64,000 bases of DNA, from positions 1,671,001-1,735,000 of the forward strand of contig NZ_PNCO02000001.1 of NCBI RefSeq assembly GCF_005886105.2. Reading direction: 5' to 3'. How positions within the stretch are numbered: the stretch's first letter is position 1; each line of letters starts with the position of its first letter. Source of the stretch: Pseudoalteromonas galatheae (GTDB lineage: Bacteria; Pseudomonadota; Gammaproteobacteria; Enterobacterales; Alteromonadaceae). The translations under genes and the position numbers were made by a program. Below are positions 16,898 through 26,557 of the stretch, piece by piece. The notes beneath the pieces were generated by a model. It was not told the origin of the DNA, ran no database searches, and saw only the letters and a program-made list of their open reading frames with translations.

Positions 16898-18046
16898 ATG
16901 AATATTCTTGTTTTAGGGGCGGGACAATTAGCCCGTATGATGAGTCTATCGTCAACTCATCTTGATATAAAAGTGTTGGCTTATGATGTTGGCAGCCAAA
17001 CGGTAATAAACCCCGTTACCTTTGCAACAACACCAGAGTCATTACAACAAGCCATTGACAAGGCTGATGCCATCACTGCCGAATTTGAACATATTCCACA
17101 TGATGTTTTAGCGCTTTGCGAACAAAGCGGTAAGTTTTATCCTGGCGCAGAAGCGATAGCCACTGGCGGTGACCGCGCGAAAGAAAAAGCGCTACTAGAT
17201 AAAACATCTGTGCCTTGTGCTCCTTTTAAAATCATTACCGATAAAACGCATTTTCTCACAGCTATTAATGAGTTAGGCATGCCGTTGGTCGTTAAAACTT
17301 GTCAGGCAGGCTATGATGGGAAAGGGCAATGGCGAGTAAAATCAGAGTCTGAAATAGACAACACTTGGGCCGAAATGTCGGAGTTTTTGCAAGCAGGCAC
17401 TGAAGCACAACCACACTCCATCGTTGCTGAAAAAATGATACCGTTTGATCGTGAGGTATCAATTATTGGTGTGCGCGCTAAAAATGGTGAATGTAAAATT
17501 TATCCGCTGACTGAAAACCAGCACACCAATGGTGTACTGACTCTATCGATTGCTGGGAAAGAAAAAGCTAATATTCAAGCGCAAGCGGAAGACGCATTTG
17601 CAAAACTCGCGAATGCACTTGACTATGTTGGTGTACTTGCTATTGAGTTTTTCGATGTTGAAGGTCAATTATTGGTTAATGAAATAGCTCCTAGGGTACA
17701 TAATTCAGGACATTGGTCTCAACAAGGCGCCCATGTGAGTCAATTTGAAAACCATATTCGTGCCGTTGCAGGTTTACCTATTGGCGATACAAGATTGCTT
17801 CGCCCAACCGCGATGATTAATGTTTTAGGGCAAAGTCACATTCCATCGCAAGTTCTTGCTGTTTCAGGGACAACCAGCCACTGGTATGGTAAAGATGCGA
17901 AACCGGGCAGAAAAATGGGGCATATCAACGTTTCAGCTGACTCACTTCATAAGTTAGGTGAAGCGCTAGCAGAGCTTGCTGAAATCTTGCCAGAAGCAGA
18001 TTACCCTGGGGTCATGGAAACCGCTCAACAATTAATTTTGAATTAG
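16898..18046 (+). CDS. purK: N5-carboxyaminoimidazole ribonucleotide synthase
   Basis: A 382-residue ATP-grasp enzyme that makes N5-CAIR from AIR, bicarbonate and ATP. LGAGQLARMM at the N terminus, KTCQAGYDGKGQ, VAEKMIPFDREVS and NEIAPRVHNSGHW are the expected blocks. Co-transcribed with purE. Confidence 0.95.
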   Translation: MNILVLGAGQLARMMSLSSTHLDIKVLAYDVGSQTVINPVTFATTPESLQQAIDKADAITAEFEHIPHDVLALCEQSGKFYPGAEAIATGGDRAKEKALLDKTSVPCAPFKIITDKTHFLTAINELGMPLVVKTCQAGYDGKGQWRVKSESEIDNTWAEMSEFLQAGTEAQPHSIVAEKMIPFDREVSIIGVRAKNGECKIYPLTENQHTNGVLTLSIAGKEKANIQAQAEDAFAKLANALDYVGVLAIEFFDVEGQLLVNEIAPRVHNSGHWSQQGAHVSQFENHIRAVAGLPIGDTRLLRPTAMINVLGQSHIPSQVLAVSGTTSHWYGKDAKPGRKMGHINVSADSLHKLGEALAELAEILPEADYPGVMETAQQLILN

Positions 18047-18141
18047 TACTACTGTTTTTAGCGAAAAAGGTCCATTGTTAACTAAAAACCTAAGCTTATG
18101 ATAATTATTGAGTTAACTCATTATTTATAACAGAGCTCAGG

Positions 18142-18309
18142 TTGGATATAAAAAATTTAATTTTTTTACTGTTATTTTTGGAACTCTTTTCTGATAGTGC
18201 GGTCTACTATTGTGAGGCGCGGATAGGCCTCATTTCATACTCGTTGTCCATCAACGACTATGTGAGCGCAGAGAGTATTTGGCCAGCATCCCTATGCTGG
18301 CCTTTTTTT
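18142..18309 (+). ncRNA. Candidate small RNA ending in a strong terminator
   Basis: The 356-bp gap between purK and the S9 peptidase gene holds three hairpins in order: gaggc/gcctc (about 18213-18230), cgttg/caacg (about 18242-18256) and a strong terminator at 18281-18309. The open frame across it starts with TTG, has no Shine-Dalgarno sequence and is translated terminator sequence in its middle, so I do not call it coding. A 200-base RNA or a long purEK 3' UTR would explain it. Its start is not defined. Confidence 0.3.
18281..18309 (+). terminator. Intrinsic terminator upstream of the S9 peptidase gene
   Basis: ggccagcat pairs perfectly with atgctggcc around ccct, followed by seven T. It lies 235 bp beyond purK and 94 bp before the next start codon. 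Confidence 0.9.
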
Positions 18310-18402
18310 GTCCCACCCATCGTGCTTTTAATCTTAAATCTGTCGATATTCCGCTGGCTTTCTGCTTAAATTAAGCAAATTTAACTATTATAAGAAAGTC
18401 AC

Positions 18403-20886
18403 ATGTTGAAACTCTCTCTTATCTCGATGGCTGTCGCTTCAGGTTTATTCCTTTCTGGCTGTCAAACCACTGAAGTAAGCCCAAAACCACAACAAGTAGA
18501 AGCCAATTCACCAGTCCCACAAGTCGTTGCTACTCCCGTTGATTTCGGTGGTGAGCAGATCACCTTAAAACAAGCAATGGCGCATCCTGATTGGTTGGGA
18601 AGACAACCAGAAAGCGCGTACTGGGGAGCTGATAGCAAAACCGTTTTCTATAAGCGTAAGCAAGCTGGTTCAGAGTTAAGAGATCTATTTAAAGTCAGTA
18701 GCGCACAAACAAGCGAAGCAGTTTCACTGTCGGATTTGCACGCCGTTGGTGCTGCAAACGCGGTCTATAATGAAGAAAGGACGCTACAATCTTATGAATT
18801 TAAGGGCAACATATTCGTTAAAAACCTGAAGTCTGGCGCTTTAACACAAGTTACTCATTCGTCGAACTATGAGTATGCACCGCAATTTTTAAGCGATAAC
18901 CGATTAGCTTACCGTTCAGGCAATACGCTGTTTGCGTTTGATTTAGCCACTGGCTTAACGAAAGAACTGGTAAAGTTACATTTAGCGGATAAGCCTGAAG
19001 GGGTAAAAGAGCCAAGTGGATATATCGCTGAGCAGCAACATAAGCTTATTCAATTCGTCGCGCTAACGCACAAAAACAGCAAAGATCGAGAAGCGAGAAA
19101 TCAAGAGATAGAAGCGAATAACGCAAGCATTCAAGATAACCAGTTTTATCTTGGTAAAGGAAAAACGCTTATCTCAGTTAGCCTTGCACCTACGGGTGAC
19201 AAGTTAATCGCTGTGATCACGGACGATAAACCGAGTCGTTCCGACTCTGACATCATGCCTAACTACGTCAGTCAAAGCGGTGACATTGATCCGGTGAAAG
19301 CTCGTCGCCGCGTTGCAGACACTAAACCAATAAGTTCTGATGTGATTTTCATTGATTTAGTAAAATCAGAGCAAGTCACGCTAAGCTATGATACTTTGCC
19401 GGGCTTTGATGAAGATGTACTAGCCGAGGTGAAACGCGAAAATGCTAAGGCAAAAGGTGAATCATATAAGAGTGAAAAATCCCCACGTGATATCAATCTG
19501 ATCGACACATGGGGCTGGAGTCAATCTGCTATTCAATGGAATAGTGACGGCTCTCAAGTCGCGGTGATGCTCGGTGCTTGGGATAATAAAGACAGGTGGT
19601 TAGCGACGGTTGATTTTGATAAACAACAATTCGTTTCTCAGCACCGCCTACACGATGATGCATGGATCAACTACACCTACAATGATTTTGGCTGGTTAAA
19701 CAACCAAGACACTTTGTACTATCTTTCAGAGCAAACTGGATATAGTCAGCTTTATGTTAAGCCGCTTAACGGTAAAGCAAAAGCAATGACCGCAGGGAAG
19801 TTTGTGGTTTCTGAGCCAACCTTAACCCACGATAATCAATTTGTTTATTACAAAGCCAATAAAGATCACCCCGGTTTATACGAAATTTATCGCGTCAATT
19901 TGGCAAGCGGTGAAGACGAGCAGTTAACAGATTTAGATGGCCTGACTGATTACCAGCTAAGCCCAGATGAGCAAAAGCTGTTGTTAACTCACTCAAAAAT
20001 CATGATGCCTCCAGAACTTTATGTGGCGGATGCAGCGCCAAAAGCAGCGGTGTCACGACTCACTAATACAGTCTCAGATGCGTTTTTAAATAAGAAGCTA
20101 ATTGCACCTAAGATTGTCGCGGTTCCTTCAAGCCATCAAGGTGAGCCTGTCTACGCAAAAGTATATTACCCGGCAGATTATCAAGAAGGCGAAACGGGTA
20201 AAAATCGTAAGGCTGTGATCTTTAACCATGGTGCGGGCTATTTGCAGAACTCACATATGGGCTGGTCTAACTACTTTAGAGAGTTTATGTTCCATTCACT
20301 TCTTGCGAGCGAAGGCTATGTCGTCATGGATATGGACTATCGTGGCTCTAAAGGTTACGGGAGAGACTGGAGAACGGCAATCTATCGTCATATGGGTAAA
20401 CCAGAAATCGAAGATTTGGCAGACGGTGTCGAGTGGATGGTGAACAACGCTAATGTTGACCGTGGTGCTGTAGGTACTTACGGCGGTTCATACGGCGGCT
20501 TTATGACATTTATGGCGCTATTTACTCAGCCTGATCTATTCCAAGCAGGCGCGGCTTTACGTCCAGTCACCGATTGGGCCTATTACAACGACCCGTATAC
20601 CTCAAATATCCTTAATCGCCCAGATGTAGACCCAATTGCATACAAACGCAGTTCGCCTATCTATCATGCTGAAGGTTTGAAAAACAAGCTACTGATCAAT
20701 GCTCCTATGGTTGATGATAACGTGTTTTTCCAAGACGTTGTACGTTTGGTGCAACGCCTGATTGAGCTAGAAAAGGAAGACTTTGAAACTGCGATTTATC
20801 CAGTTGAACCCCATGGCTTTAGACAGCCATCAAGTTGGTTGGATGAATACCGTCGTATATACAAGTTGTTCAAAGAAAACTTGTAA
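18403..20886 (+). CDS. S9-family (prolyl oligopeptidase) peptidase, lipoprotein
   Basis: 827 residues with a lipoprotein signal whose lipobox is LSGC (Cys about residue 20), so it is probably anchored to the outer or inner membrane facing the periplasm. Residues about 60-590 are propeller-like repeats (for example SYDTLPGFDED, AVMLGAWDNKDRW, QLSPDEQKLLLTHSKIM). The C-terminal alpha/beta hydrolase has the nucleophile elbow GGSYGGFM and ends near VEPHGFR, which contains the catalytic His. It would cleave short peptides. Substrate specificity (dipeptidyl peptidase or oligopeptidase) is not resolved. Confidence 0.85.
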   Translation: MLKLSLISMAVASGLFLSGCQTTEVSPKPQQVEANSPVPQVVATPVDFGGEQITLKQAMAHPDWLGRQPESAYWGADSKTVFYKRKQAGSELRDLFKVSSAQTSEAVSLSDLHAVGAANAVYNEERTLQSYEFKGNIFVKNLKSGALTQVTHSSNYEYAPQFLSDNRLAYRSGNTLFAFDLATGLTKELVKLHLADKPEGVKEPSGYIAEQQHKLIQFVALTHKNSKDREARNQEIEANNASIQDNQFYLGKGKTLISVSLAPTGDKLIAVITDDKPSRSDSDIMPNYVSQSGDIDPVKARRRVADTKPISSDVIFIDLVKSEQVTLSYDTLPGFDEDVLAEVKRENAKAKGESYKSEKSPRDINLIDTWGWSQSAIQWNSDGSQVAVMLGAWDNKDRWLATVDFDKQQFVSQHRLHDDAWINYTYNDFGWLNNQDTLYYLSEQTGYSQLYVKPLNGKAKAMTAGKFVVSEPTLTHDNQFVYYKANKDHPGLYEIYRVNLASGEDEQLTDLDGLTDYQLSPDEQKLLLTHSKIMMPPELYVADAAPKAAVSRLTNTVSDAFLNKKLIAPKIVAVPSSHQGEPVYAKVYYPADYQEGETGKNRKAVIFNHGAGYLQNSHMGWSNYFREFMFHSLLASEGYVVMDMDYRGSKGYGRDWRTAIYRHMGKPEIEDLADGVEWMVNNANVDRGAVGTYGGSYGGFMTFMALFTQPDLFQAGAALRPVTDWAYYNDPYTSNILNRPDVDPIAYKRSSPIYHAEGLKNKLLINAPMVDDNVFFQDVVRLVQRLIELEKEDFETAIYPVEPHGFRQPSSWLDEYRRIYKLFKENL

Positions 20887-20900
20887 TCAAATGAGTGGAT

Positions 20901-20926
20901 AAAAAGCCAGCTTAAGCTGGCTTTTT
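20901..20926. terminator. Palindromic bidirectional terminator overlapping the rrtA stop
   Basis: A perfect 26-bp palindrome with AAAAA at one end and TTTTT at the other, centred on ttaa. It serves the S9 gene in the plus direction. The rrtA stop codon (20912-20914) lies inside it in the minus direction. Confidence 0.85.
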
Positions 20927-21496
20927 TGTTTTATAAAATAAATAGATAACAGCTAAAACCACACCACCAACCGCACCAAATAGATGTGCTTCAATGGCGA
21001 CTCTCGAGTCTATCAGTTTGGCTACATCTGCGCTTGCACCCGCATATTGCTCCCAACATACCTTTGCCCACACACCAATAAACAACAGATATCCAGTTGT
21101 TAGCTTGCGCTTAATATCTTCAAGCGCTCCCCATACGATAAGCCCATGTAATAAGCCACTCAAGCCTGTATATACAACAATGTTTGGGGAAAATAGCAAG
21201 ATCATGAGCCCGGTAAAGAGGCCAAGAAAAAACACATTCAGCCAATATTTTCTTAGTCTTGTATACTCGGCATGTAATAGCCAAATAAATAAGATACCAA
21301 GCAGGTTTAGCATCAAGTGATACCAATTACTATGGGTAAACTGGCCGCTCAAAATACGCCATAATTCACCATCAGCAATTGCATTTCTGTCAAAATCTAA
21401 GTGTGGGCCAAGCCCGAACAACATTAGTATTGTTGATAATATCGCCAAAGACGCAGGGCCAATGAGATATTCTTTGTTCGTTGGAAGTTCAAACAT
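20912..21496 (-). CDS. rrtA: Rhombosortase-type rhomboid protease
   Basis: 194 residues with about six TM segments. GLSGLLHG (about residues 111-118) carries the catalytic Ser of the rhomboid GxSG motif, and the His of IEAHLFGA near residue 170 completes the dyad. HSNWYHLMLNLLG is the usual rhomboid H/N region. The short length and these motifs fit rhombosortase, which processes proteins with a GlyGly-CTERM tail in the inner membrane. No such substrate is in the window. The last codon lies in the terminator palindrome. Confidence 0.75.
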   Translation of the reverse strand: MFELPTNKEYLIGPASLAILSTILMLFGLGPHLDFDRNAIADGELWRILSGQFTHSNWYHLMLNLLGILFIWLLHAEYTRLRKYWLNVFFLGLFTGLMILLFSPNIVVYTGLSGLLHGLIVWGALEDIKRKLTTGYLLFIGVWAKVCWEQYAGASADVAKLIDSRVAIEAHLFGAVGGVVLAVIYLFYKTKKPA

Positions 21497-21578
21497 ACGA
21501 TTTCACGTTATTATTTTTGCATATTGTGCCTAATTGCTTTTATGATGCCAAATATAAGACGTAAGCAAAGTGGGTATT

Positions 21579-23339
21579 ATGAAACATACACTTGCATCAC
21601 TAACCGTGATTGCCGCATTCAGCTTTTCAACCAACACCTTAGCTGAGCAACAAAAAATCGAAATTAGAGAGCCGGAAGCCGCAACCGGCTTCCAATCTAA
21701 AGAAGCACGCACCGCAGAAAAGTACATGGTCGTTGCTGCCAACCCCTATGCGAGTAAAGCAGGTCAATTGATGCTCTCAAAAGGGGGAAGTGCGGTTGAT
21801 GCCATGATAGCGACTCAACTTGTGCTTACTTTGGTTGAGCCGCAATCTTCGGGCGTGGGTGGCGGGGCGTTTATCCTGCACTACGACAAGAAAACCAATG
21901 AATTAATTAGTTTTGATGGTAGAGAAACCGCACCAAAGCTTGCAGGTTCTGATCTATTTTTAGATGATTCGGGTAATGCGGTTAGATGGATTGAGGCGGT
22001 TGTGGGCGGTCGCTCTGTTGGTGTGCCTGGTATTCTGCACGCGTTTAAATCAGCACACGACAAATACGGTAAACTGCCGTGGCAAGAATTATTCAAGCCA
22101 GCGATTGAATTAGCTCGAGATGGATTTATTGTCTCTCCACGTTTAAACATGCTGCTTGAAAAGAAACTCAATCCTGGTTTGACAAAGCTCAGTCCTGCAA
22201 AAGAATATTTCTATCCGGATGGTAAAGCACTACAACCAGGGACCCTTAAAAAGAATCTGCCTTTGGCAAACCTATACTACAAGGTAGCAACACAAGGGAT
22301 CCAAGCCTTTTATGAAGGGCAAAATGCCACCCAATTAGTGGAAGCTGTGCAAAAGTCTGAAATCGCACCTGGCAAATTGACGCTGAGCGACTTAGAAAAT
22401 TATAAGAGCAAAACTCGAGACGCTATCTGTACTGAATATCGTGTATATAAAGTTTGCTCTATGGCACCGCCTAGTAGTGGCGGTATTGCCGTTTTGCAAA
22501 TGATGAAACTGTTGGAACCGTACGACCTAGGTAAGTATAAGGCAAATGATCCAGAAGCTTTGCACCTCTTTACTCAAGCGTCTCGCCTAGCGTTTGCCGA
22601 TAGAGACTTTTACGTTGCTGATCCTGATTTTGTTGAAGTGCCAGCAAAAGCATTGCTTAACGAACAATATCTACTAGGCCGCAGCAAACTTATCGGCGAC
22701 ATAGATAATCACGACTTTCCAGTAGGCGACCCAACTTCGGGCACACTCGCTTATGCTATGGATGATAGCTATGAATTACCTTCAACGAGCCATGTGTCGA
22801 TTGTAGATGCAGAGGGTAATGCTATTTCAATGACAAGCTCGATTGAAATGGCATTTGGCTCGACGGTGATGGTCAACGGATATTTACTCAATAACCAATT
22901 AACCGACTTTGCGCTTTCTCCAAAAGTAGGGGATAAATGGGTTGCAAACAGGGTAGAAGCAAACAAACGTCCAAGAAGCTCTATGGCACCCGTAATGGTG
23001 TTCAATAAAGATGGGTCGCTTAAATTAATAGTCGGTTCGCCTGGTGGCAGCCGTATTATTAACTATGTTGCTCAAACCTTAGTTGGTGTTTTGGACTGGG
23101 GATTATCTGTGCAGGCAGCAATTGATTTACCAAAAATCACCAATCGCAATAAGTACACAACGCTTGAAAAAGGCACTGAGCTGACAAAACAAGTACCTTA
23201 CTTTGAGAAAAAAGGCCATAAAGTACAGATCCGTGACTTAAACTCAGGACTACATGCCATTGAGGTTCGTGGAACACATTTAATTGGTGGCGCAGATCCA
23301 AGAAGAGAAGGTGTTGCTCTCGGTGAAAGCAGCGAATAA
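21579..23339 (+). CDS. ggt: Gamma-glutamyltranspeptidase
   Basis: 586 residues with a signal peptide (MKHTLASLTVIAAFSFSTNTLA). The Ntn-hydrolase precursor cleaves itself before the Thr of STSHVSIVD (about residue 401) to give two subunits, and GSPGGSRI binds the gamma-glutamyl group. It hydrolyses glutathione and other gamma-glutamyl compounds in the periplasm. I prefer ATG 21579 to GTG 21570 because the signal peptide then begins directly with MKH. Confidence 0.93.
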   Translation: MKHTLASLTVIAAFSFSTNTLAEQQKIEIREPEAATGFQSKEARTAEKYMVVAANPYASKAGQLMLSKGGSAVDAMIATQLVLTLVEPQSSGVGGGAFILHYDKKTNELISFDGRETAPKLAGSDLFLDDSGNAVRWIEAVVGGRSVGVPGILHAFKSAHDKYGKLPWQELFKPAIELARDGFIVSPRLNMLLEKKLNPGLTKLSPAKEYFYPDGKALQPGTLKKNLPLANLYYKVATQGIQAFYEGQNATQLVEAVQKSEIAPGKLTLSDLENYKSKTRDAICTEYRVYKVCSMAPPSSGGIAVLQMMKLLEPYDLGKYKANDPEALHLFTQASRLAFADRDFYVADPDFVEVPAKALLNEQYLLGRSKLIGDIDNHDFPVGDPTSGTLAYAMDDSYELPSTSHVSIVDAEGNAISMTSSIEMAFGSTVMVNGYLLNNQLTDFALSPKVGDKWVANRVEANKRPRSSMAPVMVFNKDGSLKLIVGSPGGSRIINYVAQTLVGVLDWGLSVQAAIDLPKITNRNKYTTLEKGTELTKQVPYFEKKGHKVQIRDLNSGLHAIEVRGTHLIGGADPRREGVALGESSE

Positions 23340-23512
23340 GCCGTGGTTTCTTAAGTGCTTTTAGGCTATAATTTCGCGTTCCAGAAAAATTGTGTTTAAC
23401 GTGCTCTGGAGCGCGTTAATAATGGTCTGATGAGCACTAAATTCATTGTAATTTAATCCTTTTCGACAATAATGAACCCTTAGACTAAAAAATTAGTGTC
23501 AAGCTTGTAAAT

Positions 23513-25207
23513 ATGACTAAACAAACCGATCCAAATTATCTCTACATTCCCTATTCAGGTCCTACATTATTAGAAACGCCACTGCTTAACAAAGGGAGTG
23601 CATTCTCTCAACGCGAGCGTGAAAATTTCAACTTAGCAGGACTACTTCCTCCTCGTTATGAAACAATTGAAGAGCAAGTTGAGCGTTGTTATCAGCAATA
23701 TTCAAGCTTTAGCGACAACCTAAATAAGCACATCTACTTGCGTGCGATTCAGGACAACAACGAAACGCTGTATTACCGTTTAGTACGCGATCATTTGGAA
23801 GAAATGATGCCAATCATCTACACCCCAACAGTAGGTGATGCATGTGAGAAGTTTTCTGATATCTATCGTAGTTCTCGTGGTTTGTTTATTTCATATGAAG
23901 ACCGTTATCAAATCGACGATATTTTACGAAATGCCACTAAAGGCAAAGTAAAAGTTATCGTGGTTACAGATGGTGAACGTATTTTAGGCCTTGGTGACCA
24001 AGGTATTGGTGGTATGGGGATTCCTATCGGTAAGCTGGCACTTTACACCGTATGTGGTGGGATCAGCCCAGCTTACACGCTGCCTGTTATGCTTGACGTT
24101 GGGACAAACAACGAAAAGCTACTCAATGACCCAATGTACATGGGCGCAAGACACCCGCGTATCGGCCAAGCTGAATATGACGAATTCCTGGATCTATTCA
24201 TTAAAGCGGTTAAACGCCGTTGGCCTAATGTGCTGTTACAGTTTGAAGATTTCGCACAACCTAACGCAATGCCGTTATTGAAACGTTACCGCGATGAAAT
24301 CTGTAGCTTTAACGATGATATCCAAGGCACCGCTGCGGTTACTGTAGGTTCGCTATTAGCCGCTTGCCGCGTGAAAGGAGCGAAACTCTCGGAACAAAAA
24401 GTAGTTTTTGTTGGCGCAGGCTCTGCTGGCTGTGGTATTGCTGAGCAAATTATTAGCCAAATGATTTCAGAAGGGGTAACCGACGAGCAAGCGAGAAGCC
24501 AAGTATTTATGGTGGACCGTTTTGGCCTTCTGACAGAAGGCATGGAAGGGCTAAGAGATTTCCAAGAAGCGCTAGTTCAACAACAAGCAAACCTTGCGGA
24601 TTGGACATACAGTGGTGAATTTGCATCTTTATTAGATGTAATGCACTGTGCAAAACCAGACATCTTAATTGGTGTATCAGGTCAAGCGGGCCTATTCACA
24701 GAGCAAGTGATCCGTGCGATGCATGCAGGGTGCGAGCAGCCGATTATTTTCCCACTAAGTAATCCGTCACGCCAAGTTGAAGCGCATCCAAAAGATGTGA
24801 TTGAGTGGACTGATGGTCAAGCAATTGTAGCTACTGGAAGCCCATTTGAGCCTGTAGTGTATGGTGAGCAGACAATCATCATACCGCAATGTAATAACAG
24901 TTATATCTTCCCAGGGATCGGCCTCGGTGTACTTGCAGCTAAAGCGAACCGTATTACAGATAGCATGTTGATGGTATCTAGCGAAATGCTTGCTGAATCA
25001 TCACCACGTGCTAATACCGGCAAAGGTAGCCTACTACCAGCACTAACTGAAATTGAGCCGTTGAGTAAGCGTATTGCTTTTGCAGTTGCTAAAAAAGCAA
25101 TGGAAGAGGGCGTTGCACTTGAAATGGAAGACGATGCAATTTGGGCCGCGATAGAGAAAAACTATTGGCTCCCTAAGTATAGAAATTACAAACGCTGTAG
25201 CGTCTAA
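23513..25207 (+). CDS. maeA: NAD-dependent malic enzyme
   Basis: 564 residues, the size of E. coli MaeA (SfcA). It decarboxylates malate to pyruvate with NAD reduction. Landmarks are [57 protein letters not shown] and the nucleotide fold [16 protein letters not shown]. Monocistronic, with a terminator after it. Confidence 0.95.
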   Translation: MTKQTDPNYLYIPYSGPTLLETPLLNKGSAFSQRERENFNLAGLLPPRYETIEEQVERCYQQYSSFSDNLNKHIYLRAIQDNNETLYYRLVRDHLEEMMPIIYTPTVGDACEKFSDIYRSSRGLFISYEDRYQIDDILRNATKGKVKVIVVTDGERILGLGDQGIGGMGIPIGKLALYTVCGGISPAYTLPVMLDVGTNNEKLLNDPMYMGARHPRIGQAEYDEFLDLFIKAVKRRWPNVLLQFEDFAQPNAMPLLKRYRDEICSFNDDIQGTAAVTVGSLLAACRVKGAKLSEQKVVFVGAGSAGCGIAEQIISQMISEGVTDEQARSQVFMVDRFGLLTEGMEGLRDFQEALVQQQANLADWTYSGEFASLLDVMHCAKPDILIGVSGQAGLFTEQVIRAMHAGCEQPIIFPLSNPSRQVEAHPKDVIEWTDGQAIVATGSPFEPVVYGEQTIIIPQCNNSYIFPGIGLGVLAAKANRITDSMLMVSSEMLAESSPRANTGKGSLLPALTEIEPLSKRIAFAVAKKAMEEGVALEMEDDAIWAAIEKNYWLPKYRNYKRCSV

Positions 25208-25229
25208 TTGCTTTTACTTAACTAAAACA

Positions 25230-25263
25230 AAAATCGCCGCCAACTCATATTGGCGGTGATTTT
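25230..25263 (+). terminator. Terminator of maeA
   Basis: A 14-base arm from 25230 pairs with the arm ending at 25263 (core CGCCGCCAA/TTGGCGGTG with one G-T pair) around ctcata. T residues are in the right arm. Confidence 0.75.
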
Positions 25264-25419
25264 GTTTATCAATCACGCACAAAATTTGGGAGTACCACAT
25301 ATAACCTCTCAAAGTGATAATCGCTCATTTTGTTAAAGTTTGTTACCTTGAAATCCAATTCAGTAGTTGTTAATTGAAATATGCTTGAATATGCAGGTAT
25401 CACTTTTTAGGAGCAAAAG

Positions 25420-26124
25420 ATGCGAATTTTAACTGGCTTACTGGCATTATGTTTATCTGGATTTAGCTTTGCGGGCGCATTGCCTGACTCGCCGCATTTA
25501 TATGTTAAAGGCACTTCATTTATTCAAGTACAACCCGATGTTGCAACCATACGTGTCGCCATTACCGAAAAGCAAAAATCGCTACCCACAGCCAAAGAAA
25601 ACGTCGATAAGATTATGGCTAAGGCTATCGAAATCGCTAAACGCTTCGATATTAAAGAAGACGATATTCATGCGGAGCAACTGAATGTTTACAGACAGAC
25701 ACGCTACAATCGCGAATCAAATGAAGAAGAGTTTGATGGTTTTCGTGTGAGCCGAAGCTTGACTGTAAAACTTAAAGACATCAAAAAATACCCAGAGTTA
25801 CTTCAAGAGTTTGTAGACAGCGGCATCAATCAGTTCAATAACACAGAATTTGGTGTTGAAAATGAAGGCAAATATCTGCAAAGCCTCAAAAAAGCCGCCA
25901 TTAAAGATGCAAAGAAAGCAGCTAAAGAACTAGCAGGCGAGTTTGATGTTGAGTTAGCAAAACTGTACTCAGTTTCATTCCAACCAATGCAAACGCCAAT
26001 TCAGCCCTACGTGCGCTCTGCAGCAATGGCGATGGAAGCAGATCAAGGCGCATACAAAAATGCGTATAACACAGGTGCAATTACATTAAACGCGGAAGTC
26101 TATGCTGTTTACTTAATTGAGTAA
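25420..26124 (+). CDS. SIMPL-domain (DUF541) periplasmic protein
   Basis: 234 residues with a signal peptide ending near SFAGA. The rest is one SIMPL domain: LYVKGTSFIQVQPDVATIRV begins it, and GFRVSRSLTVKLKDIKK and AAIKDAKKAAKELAGEF follow. Related proteins such as YggE protect against oxidative stress in an unknown way. AGGAG lies 7-8 bases before the ATG. A terminator follows at 26157. Confidence 0.85.
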   Translation: MRILTGLLALCLSGFSFAGALPDSPHLYVKGTSFIQVQPDVATIRVAITEKQKSLPTAKENVDKIMAKAIEIAKRFDIKEDDIHAEQLNVYRQTRYNRESNEEEFDGFRVSRSLTVKLKDIKKYPELLQEFVDSGINQFNNTEFGVENEGKYLQSLKKAAIKDAKKAAKELAGEFDVELAKLYSVSFQPMQTPIQPYVRSAAMAMEADQGAYKNAYNTGAITLNAEVYAVYLIE

Positions 26125-26156
26125 TACTGGCTGTAAACTAATTAAACTTATACACT

Positions 26157-26180
26157 AAGCCCTCCATTGGAGGGCTTTTT
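26157..26180 (+). terminator. Terminator that also carries the ribosome-binding site of the next gene
   Basis: aagccctcc pairs with ggagggctt around att, followed by TTTTT up to 26180. The next base is the A of the MAPEG start codon. The right arm contains GGAGGG, at correct Shine-Dalgarno spacing, so an intact hairpin would hide it. Confidence 0.75.
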
Positions 26181-26555
26181 ATGATCACTGGTTTATATGC
26201 GGCATTACTGGCACTAATCTATATTAAACTTAGTTTTAACATAATATCACTCAGACACAGACATAAAGTATCGCTTGGAGATGGTGGTATCGATGAACTG
26301 CAAAGTGCAATTCGGATCCACGGCAACTTTATCGAGTACACACCTTTCGTACTGTTAATGATGTTGTTACTCGAAACTCAGCAAATCAACCCGTATCTAC
26401 TTCATGCTTTTGGCGTCGCTTTTTTGCTTTCTCGAGTTGCACACTATGTTGCACTCGGTAAAACTAACTTATCGATCAGAAAAGTAGCGATGGCGACAAC
26501 ATATGGAGTAATACTTATTTTAGCGTCATTCAACCTCGTGTATTACTTTATCTAA
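26181..26555 (+). CDS. MAPEG-family membrane protein
   Basis: 124 residues, four TM helices. GLYAALLALIYIKLSFNII, RIHGNFIEYTPFVLLMMLL and SRVAHYVAL are MAPEG features, a family of integral glutathione-dependent enzymes and relatives. The bacterial function is mostly unknown. The start is unusual: the ATG follows the T-run of a terminator hairpin directly, and the only Shine-Dalgarno sequence is in that hairpin. The sulfotransferase gene follows after 2 bp. Confidence 0.8.
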   Translation: MITGLYAALLALIYIKLSFNIISLRHRHKVSLGDGGIDELQSAIRIHGNFIEYTPFVLLMMLLLETQQINPYLLHAFGVAFLLSRVAHYVALGKTNLSIRKVAMATTYGVILILASFNLVYYFI

Positions 26556-26557
26556 CT

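Noticed and set aside
18142..18369. 75-codon TTG-started frame between purK and the S9 gene
   Set aside because: No Shine-Dalgarno sequence and its middle is translated terminator hairpin.
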